From CAYVOX01 sp964453035 (GTDB lineage Bacteria; Chloroflexota; Anaerolineae; Anaerolineales; Anaerolineaceae), in NCBI GenBank assembly GCA_964453035.1, contig CAYVOX010000119.1, forward strand, positions 1-10,780: a DNA stretch of 10,780 bases. The letters run 5' to 3'. Positions 6,576-10,780 of the stretch are shown here, piece after piece. The translations under genes and the position numbers were made by a program. The notes under the pieces were generated by a model. That model saw only the letters and a list, made by a program, of their open reading frames with translations. It had not been told where the DNA came from and ran no database searches. Each line of letters begins with the position of its first letter. The first letter of the stretch is position 1.

Positions 6576-6648
6576 AAAAAGGCAAACCCATTGTGAAATG
6601 GGGACGCAAAGTCATGGATCTGTTCACGCAGACCGCCAGACTGCCGAG
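6576..6648 (+). ncRNA. c-di-GMP-I (GEMM-I) riboswitch aptamer
   Basis: The RNA would sense the second messenger cyclic di-GMP and control the protease gene downstream. Conserved blocks are present in order: GGCAAAC (6581-6587), a hairpin CCCATT-GTGA-AATGGG (6587-6602) capped by a GNRA tetraloop, GGGACGCAAAG (6601-6611), and a second hairpin GG(A)UCUG / CAGACC (about 6616-6632) with a bulged A. The sequence closes with GCCAGACTGCCG, equivalent to the GCCnGGnUGCCG ending of many GEMM-I aptamers. P1 would be GGCA (6581-6584) with TGCC (6642-6645). By alignment to the V. cholerae Vc2 aptamer, the first G of GGCA is the residue equivalent to G20, which favours c-di-GMP over the cGAMP-type (A at this site). 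Assignment is by consensus recognition without a covariance search. Confidence 0.88.
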
Positions 6649-6674
6649 AAGAAGGCCGCTCGGCAGTTTTTGTT
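6641..6674 (+). terminator. Intrinsic terminator forming the riboswitch expression platform
   Basis: CTGCCGAG (6641-6648) pairs perfectly with CTCGGCAG (6659-6666) across a 10-nt loop and is followed by TTTTTGTTT, a standard intrinsic terminator; A6640 can extend the stem. Its 5' arm contains TGCC (6642-6645), the same bases that close aptamer stem P1. Aptamer and terminator are therefore mutually exclusive, predicting that ligand binding prevents termination and turns the protease on. This direction is deduced from base pairing only. Confidence 0.82.
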
Positions 6675-6767
6675 TCTCTAAAAAAGGAGGCTAACTTCGA
6701 GAGAGAGAGCGAAAATCACCAGTTGACTGAATCACCGCGGATTTCAATCTTAAAACGGGAGGAACAA

Positions 6768-9697
6768 ATGAAAAGGACCATTTGGTTAGCAACAGCTGTA
6801 TTTATGATTCTGGTCTTGGTGGCCTCGGCGGCTGCACCGGGAGCTCTCGCCGCCCCCATCCCCACCAAAGACCCCGCCAGCCCCAACGGCGTTTACATCG
6901 TCCAGATGCTGGATGAACCCGTTGTGGCCTACGAAGGCACCATCAAAGGCCTCAAAGCCACGGCCCCCAAGAGCCCTGAAAAGGTCGATCCCCTCAATCC
7001 TGACGTGGTCGCCTACGTCACCTACCTCAAGGGCAAGCATGATACCACCCTCGCCAGCGTCGGCGGCGGCAAGAAGGTGTACGATTACGCCTACACCTTC
7101 AACGGCTTCGCTGCCAAGCTCACCGAGGCCCAGGCTGCCAAGATGGTGACCCTGCCGGGCGTGCTTTCGGTTTCTCCGGATACGCTCCAGACCATCGACA
7201 CCTCCTCCACGCCCACCTTCCTCGGCCTTGACGCCGAAGGCGGCCTGTGGGATCAGCTCGATGGCGCGGGTCGAGCCGGTGACGGCGTCATCATCGGCGT
7301 CATCGATTCCGGTATCTGGCCCGAAAACGCCAGCTTCTCCGACCGCACCGGCACCAACGGCAACGGTAAGAAGACCGGCAAGCTTAATTACAAGCAGATC
7401 CCCGGTTGGCACGGCAAGTGCGTGCCCGGTGAGGAATTCACCGCCGCCAACTGCAACCTCAAGCTCATCGGCGCCCAGTACTTCAACGCGTCCTGGGGCG
7501 GCGATGCCGGCATCGATGCCCTGCGCCCCTGGGAGTTCAACTCCCCGCGCGACTATAACGGCCACGGCTCGCACACTGCCTCCACCGCCGGCGGCAACAG
7601 CGGCGTCATCCCCACCGGCCCCACCGAGGTCTTCGGCCCCATCAGCGGCATGGCCCCCCACGCCCGCATTGCGGTCTATAAAGCCCTCTGGTCAACTCAG
7701 GTTGGCGATACCGCCAGCGGCTACACCGGCGACCTGGTCGCCGCCATTGACCAGGCTGTCAAAGACGGCGTGGATGTCATCAACTACTCCATCAGCGGCA
7801 CGCAGACCAACTTCCTCGATGCTTCCGAAGTGGCCTTCATGTACGCCGCCCGCGCGGGCGTCTTTGTAGCCGCCTCCGCTGGCAACAGCGGCCCCGCCGT
7901 CAGCACGGTCGCTCACCCCAGCCCGTGGGTCACCACCGTGGCTGCTGGCACGCATAACCGCACCGCTGTCGGCTCCGTCACCACTGGCGACGGCGTCACC
8001 TCCTTCGGCGTTTCCCTTTCCACTGTGGAAGTAACCGCCCCCTTCATCGATTCGAAAAACGCCGGCATCGAAGGCGCTGACCCGACTGCCATCAAGCTGT
8101 GCTACTCCAGCCTCGACGGCGGTAACCAGCTCGATCCCGCCAAGGTCGCCGGAAAGATCGTCCTGTGCGACCGCGGCACCACCGCCCGCGTCAACAAGAG
8201 CCTGGCAGTGATGGAAGCCGGCGGCGTCGGCATGGTGCTGGTCAATCCCNNNNNNNNNNNNNNNNNNNNNNNNNNNNNNNNNNNNNNNNNNNNNNNNNNN
8301 NNNNNNNNNNNNNNNNNNNNNNNNNNNNNNNNNNNNNNNNNNNNNNNNNCCTCGATTACTCCACCCCGGCTCCCTTCACGGCTTCCTTCTCGTCCCGCGG
8401 CCCGCTTCTGGCTGGCGCTGGCGACCTGCTCAAGCCCGATGTGATGGCCCCCGGTGTGGATATCCTGGCGGCGGTCTCCCCGGCTAGCGGCGGCGGCCTC
8501 AATTACAACCTCTACCAGGGCACGTCCATGTCCAGCCCGCACGTTGCGGGCGTTGCAGCCCTCCTCAAGGACCTGCACCCCGACTGGAACCCGATGATGA
8601 TTAAGTCGGCCCTGATGACCTCGGCCTACGATATCCTCGACGGCCCCAACACCCACCCGCTGGTGATCTTCCGCCAGGGCGCCGGTCACATTGAACCCAA
8701 CAGTGCTGCCGATCCTGGCCTGGTGTACGACTCCAACTGGAGCGACTGGATTGCCTTCCTGTGCGGCACCACCGCCGGTATCAACCCCAACACCTGCCAG
8801 TCCCTCATCGGTGCAGGCTATTCCACCGATCCCAGCAACCTCAACACGCCCGCCATCGCCATTGGCGACCTGGCTGGCATCCAGACGGTCAAACGCACCG
8901 TCAAGAACGTTGGCGGCCTGGAAACCTACACCTTCAGCTACACTGGCCTGGCTGGCATCCTGGTTGAGCCCGATGTGACCTCCTTCACCATCGACCGCAA
9001 CATGTCCAAGTCCTTCAACGTCAAGTTCACCACCACCACTGCCGCCATGAACGCTTACGTGGGCGGCTACATCACCTGGACTGGCAATAAGGGCCATGTG
9101 GTGCGCATCCCGGTGATCATCAAGCCCGTTGCCCTCGCGGCACCGATGCAGGTTACCGGCACGTATGACGTAACCTTCGGCTACAACGGCAGCTTCACCG
9201 CCGCCCCGCGCGGCCTCATCCCCGCCGAGACGATTGACGGCGAAGTGGTCACCGGCGATTACCAGCTCTACCAGGTTGATGTCCCCGCCGGCACCACCTA
9301 CGCGCGCTTCTCCCTGTTTGATGAGTTCGTCTCCCCCGCCTCTGACCTCGACCTCTACGTGTTTGACAGCACCCTCAAGCAGATTGGCGGCAGCGGTAGC
9401 GGCACCTCGGCAGAGGAAGTCAACTTTGTCAACATGGCTGAAGGCACGTACTACGTCATGGTTGACGGCTACGCCACCGGCGATCCTTCAACCTTCACCC
9501 TCTTCGCCTGGATCCTCGGCTCGGCGGATGAAGGCAACATGACTGTCACCGCTCCGGCTACAGCCGTGGTCGGCGCAACCGGCACCATCGAACTCACCTT
9601 CACCGGCCTCACCGCGGGCACCAAGTACCTGGGCAGCGTTGTTTACAGCGGTGCTGATGGTATGCCCAATCCCACCATCGTCCGGGTTGATCCCTAA
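6768..9697 (+). CDS. Secreted cucumisin-type subtilisin protease (S8) with I9 propeptide, PA, Fn3-like and PPC-like domains; interrupted by assembly gap
   Basis: A secreted serine endopeptidase. ATG 6768 follows GGGAGG with 5-nt spacing and opens a signal peptide (MKRTIWLATAVFMILVLVAS..., probable cleavage after ALA, residue 28); an in-frame ATG at 6723 would add 15 residues before it and spoil the signal. Residues about 41-145 form an I9 inhibitor propeptide (YIVQMLDEP; NGFAAKL). The S8 domain has Asp180 (VIDSGIWPE), His266 (NGHGSHTAST), oxyanion Asn373 (ASAGNSGPA) and, after the gap, catalytic Ser in GTSMSSPHVAG (codon 8525-8527). An inserted PA domain (KIVLCDRG..GVGMVLVNP, 463-494) is cut by the Ns. 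HIEPNSAADPGLVYD and WIAFLC resemble plant cucumisins. Then come an Fn3-like domain (about 8880-9140), a PPC-like domain (about 9240-9520) and a final beta-domain. At least 942 residues are visible. The two halves are in different frames only because the gap size is arbitrary. Regulated by the upstream riboswitch. Confidence 0.93.
8250..8349. other. Assembly gap of exactly 100 Ns inside the protease PA domain
   Basis: The run is 100 N, a common scaffolding placeholder, so its true length is unknown. Upstream coding ends on a codon boundary at 8249, and downstream coding needs C8350 as a third codon position. If the gene is intact the missing length must therefore be 2 modulo 3, which 100 is not. 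The missing part should encode the end of the PA domain and the return into the S8 core. Confidence 0.98.
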
Positions 9698-9730
9698 CCC
9701 CGGCCTGGAAAGTTTGACCGATTAAGACCC

Positions 9731-9759
9731 GTAGGGACACGGCAGCGCCGTGTCCCTAC
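9731..9759. repeat. Perfect 13-bp hairpin repeat just after the protease gene
   Basis: GTAGGGACACGGC (9731-9743) and its exact inverse GCCGTGTCCCTAC (9747-9759) flank a 3-nt loop. The GTAGGGACRCGGC...CCCTAC type is, to my recollection, a widespread dispersed intergenic palindrome in several phyla. It begins 33 nt after the protease stop and may protect or end the mRNA; the following AATTTTAAG is a poor U-tract. Confidence 0.6.
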
Positions 9760-9847
9760 AATTTTAAGGGAGTAGATTGCCTTCGCCCTCGCCCCCCTGT
9801 CTTGGTAGCACATGGCTTGCGCCGTTCTTCCGCCCCCGCCCAACGAG

Positions 9848-9914
9848 AGACCTGTTAGGTTTCTCTTGCACAACGCCTTTCCGATGTACACTGTTTCAAA
9901 AACCTAACAGGTCT
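9848..9914. repeat. REP-like palindrome, right copy (CCTGTTAGG core), possible terminator of the protease transcript
   Basis: AGACCTGTTAGGTTT (9848-9862) and AAACCTAACAGGTCT (9900-9914) form a perfect 15-bp inverted repeat around a 37-nt loop. On the plus strand the right arm ends in a TTTT run (9914-9917), so it could end protease transcription despite the long loop. Its core resembles the palindrome at 6338-6371 on the other side of the protease unit. Confidence 0.55.
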
Positions 9915-9987
9915 TTTCAGTAATCACGTCCCCGCAAACGCCACACCCTGAAGGTCATGCTGAGGGCAGCTTCACCGCCCGACACCG

Positions 9988-10008
9988 CACCTGCACCCAC
10001 CGCAGGTG
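9988..10008. repeat. Small inverted repeat in convergent intergenic region
   Basis: CACCTGC (9988-9994) and GCAGGTG (10002-10008) form a 7-bp perfect stem with a 7-nt loop. No function can be assigned. It lies between two stronger hairpins in the 419-bp region between the convergent protease and DUF11-protein genes, which holds no credible gene. Confidence 0.35.
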
Positions 10009-10061
10009 AGCATCTCGCCCTCAACCTGCCTCTCCACAAACGCCCTGCCCCCCTTCCAACC

Positions 10062-10091
10062 AAAAGCCAGGCTCCGCAGAGCCTGGCTTTT
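10062..10091 (-). terminator. Bidirectional intrinsic terminator after the IPT/DUF11 gene
   Basis: AAAAGCCAGGCTC (10062-10074) and GAGCCTGGCTTTT (10079-10091) are perfect inverses around the 4-nt loop CGCA. The GC-rich 9-bp core is flanked by A4 on one side and T4 on the other, so a U-tract follows the stem in both directions. It begins 25 nt after the stop codon of the minus-strand gene and can also stop readthrough from the protease gene. Confidence 0.8.
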
Positions 10092-10116
10092 GATAATCAC
10101 ACCTGCTTTACACCTG

Positions 10117-10780
10117 CTACTTCATCACAGAGGGCAGGTAAGAGATAAACGTTGGACCAACCAAAGTCGTATCCGTCACCGTCAGGCCCACGCCGTCCGT
10201 ATCCGCGTACAGCGCCGGCAGGGTCAGCGTTGCCGTGTTCGTCATCGTTCCAGAGGCATCCAACGGCAGGATTCCGGTGATGGTGTAGGTCAACGACCCG
10301 CCCACCGCAATGTTCACCGTATCCAGGATACTCCCCGACCCGCTCGCCGCGCACAGCGACCCCGTGCCCGTTGCCGCGCAGGTCCACGTCACCCCCGTCA
10401 GCAGCGGCGGCACCGGATCCGAGAGCGTGCCCCCCGTCAACACATCCGGCCCGGCATTGGAAACCACCAGCGTGTAGGTGATGGTATCGCCGCCCTGTGC
10501 CACCGTTTCTCCATCCGTCTTCGTCATGTTGATATCCGTCTCGGTCACGATGGAGAAGACTTGCACCGCCGAGGTTCCCCCGCCCGGCGCGGGATTGATC
10601 GCCGTGATGTTGGCCGTCCCCAGCGTGGTCAGCAACGTGCCGGGTACGTACACCCGGATGAAGGTGCTCGACTGCTCCAGGATGGCGAGCTCCGTATCAC
10701 CCCATTTGGCCTGCGAGTTGTAAACAAATCCGGTTCCGTTCAGCGTCACCACCGCAAATTCACTGCCGCGGCGTGCCCAG
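10117..10780 (-). CDS. Secreted/surface IPT/TIG + DUF11 domain protein, C-terminal part
   Basis: The frame is open from the right edge to TAG at 10119-10117; the start lies outside. GTG at 10752 is in frame but reads as internal valine, because the sequence before it (RGSEFAVVTLNGTGFVYNS) continues a typical IPT/TIG Ig-like domain ending in TAINPAPGGGTSAVQVFSI. A DUF11/TIGR01451-type beta domain follows: DINMTKTDGETVAQGGDTIT, YTLVVSNAGPD, LSDPVPPLLTGVTWTC, then TNTATLTLPA. The protein ends VGPTFISYLPSVMK. This hydrophobic-basic tail resembles the YLPLVxK/R ends I recall on many Chloroflexota exported proteins. Such repeat proteins are usually extracellular adhesins or cell-surface components. 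The protein may be much larger outside the window. It converges on the protease gene and ends at its own terminator. Confidence 0.85.
   Translation of the reverse strand, partial: WARRGSEFAVVTLNGTGFVYNSQAKWGDTELAILEQSSTFIRVYVPGTLLTTLGTANITAINPAPGGGTSAVQVFSIVTETDINMTKTDGETVAQGGDTITYTLVVSNAGPDVLTGGTLSDPVPPLLTGVTWTCAATGTGSLCAASGSGSILDTVNIAVGGSLTYTITGILPLDASGTMTNTATLTLPALYADTDGVGLTVTDTTLVGPTFISYLPSVMK

Noticed and set aside
6576..6648. cGAMP-specific (GEMM-Ib) reading of the riboswitch
   Set aside because: The base equivalent to G20 is G (first G of GGCAAAC), whereas the cGAMP-preferring variants carry A there, so c-di-GMP is the better guess. Biochemistry could still show mixed specificity.
6786..7661. 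Long minus-strand open frame opposite the protease gene
   Set aside because: It is Gly/Val/Ala-rich with no recognisable domain and is antisense to a clear S8 protease. The equivalent minus-strand frame at 8102-9097 is also a shadow.
8165..9697. A second, separate protease gene starting near 8165
   Set aside because: The frame before the gap is an out-of-frame shadow of the real gene. The part after the gap lacks its own start and carries the Ser half of the same S8 catalytic triad.
1..10780. CRISPR arrays, insertion sequences, rRNA
   Set aside because: No regularly spaced direct repeats, transposase-like frames or rRNA signature sequences were seen on either strand.

Overview
The window looks like a GC-rich bacterial scaffold, most likely from Chloroflexota (Anaerolineae-like). 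That guess rests on secreted proteins with IPT/TIG and DUF11-type domains, a C-terminal YLPSVMK tail resembling the YLPLV-type tails I recall from that phylum, and intergenic palindromes of a kind common there. It is an inference, not a database result. A run of exactly 100 Ns at 8250-8349 shows this is a draft scaffold with a placeholder gap.

Left part (1-5961, all minus strand, read right to left): a compact tailed-phage head and DNA-packaging module. In transcription order it holds a small coiled-coil/membrane protein, the terminase large subunit, the portal protein, a prohead protease fused to a major capsid protein, a small two-helix membrane protein, and a virion protein of the kind found downstream of phage capsid genes, which runs off the left edge. 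The first four genes overlap or lie within about 10 nt of each other; the last two are separated from their predecessors by 41 and 87 nt. All have visible Shine-Dalgarno sequences. They form one operon that packages DNA and builds the capsid. No integrase, repressor, small terminase or lysis enzyme is visible here.

Middle part (5962-6767): about 800 bp without a credible protein gene. It holds a GC-rich leader of the phage operon, a possible divergent phage promoter with an operator-like palindrome, a REP-like hairpin, and then the most interesting element: a sigma70-type promoter with a 17-bp spacer, a c-di-GMP-I (GEMM-I) riboswitch aptamer, and an intrinsic terminator whose 5' arm re-uses the 3' strand of aptamer stem P1.

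Right part (6768-10780): the riboswitch leader runs into a large secreted cucumisin-type subtilisin protease (signal peptide, I9 propeptide, S8 domain with inserted PA domain, Fn3-like and PPC-like C-terminal domains), interrupted only by the N gap. A 419-bp convergent intergenic region with four inverted repeats follows. The 3' end of a minus-strand gene for a surface or secreted IPT/TIG + DUF11 protein closes the window.

Functionally there are two unrelated blocks: a prophage-like packaging operon, and a chromosomal secreted protease predicted to be switched on at the level of transcription termination by c-di-GMP.
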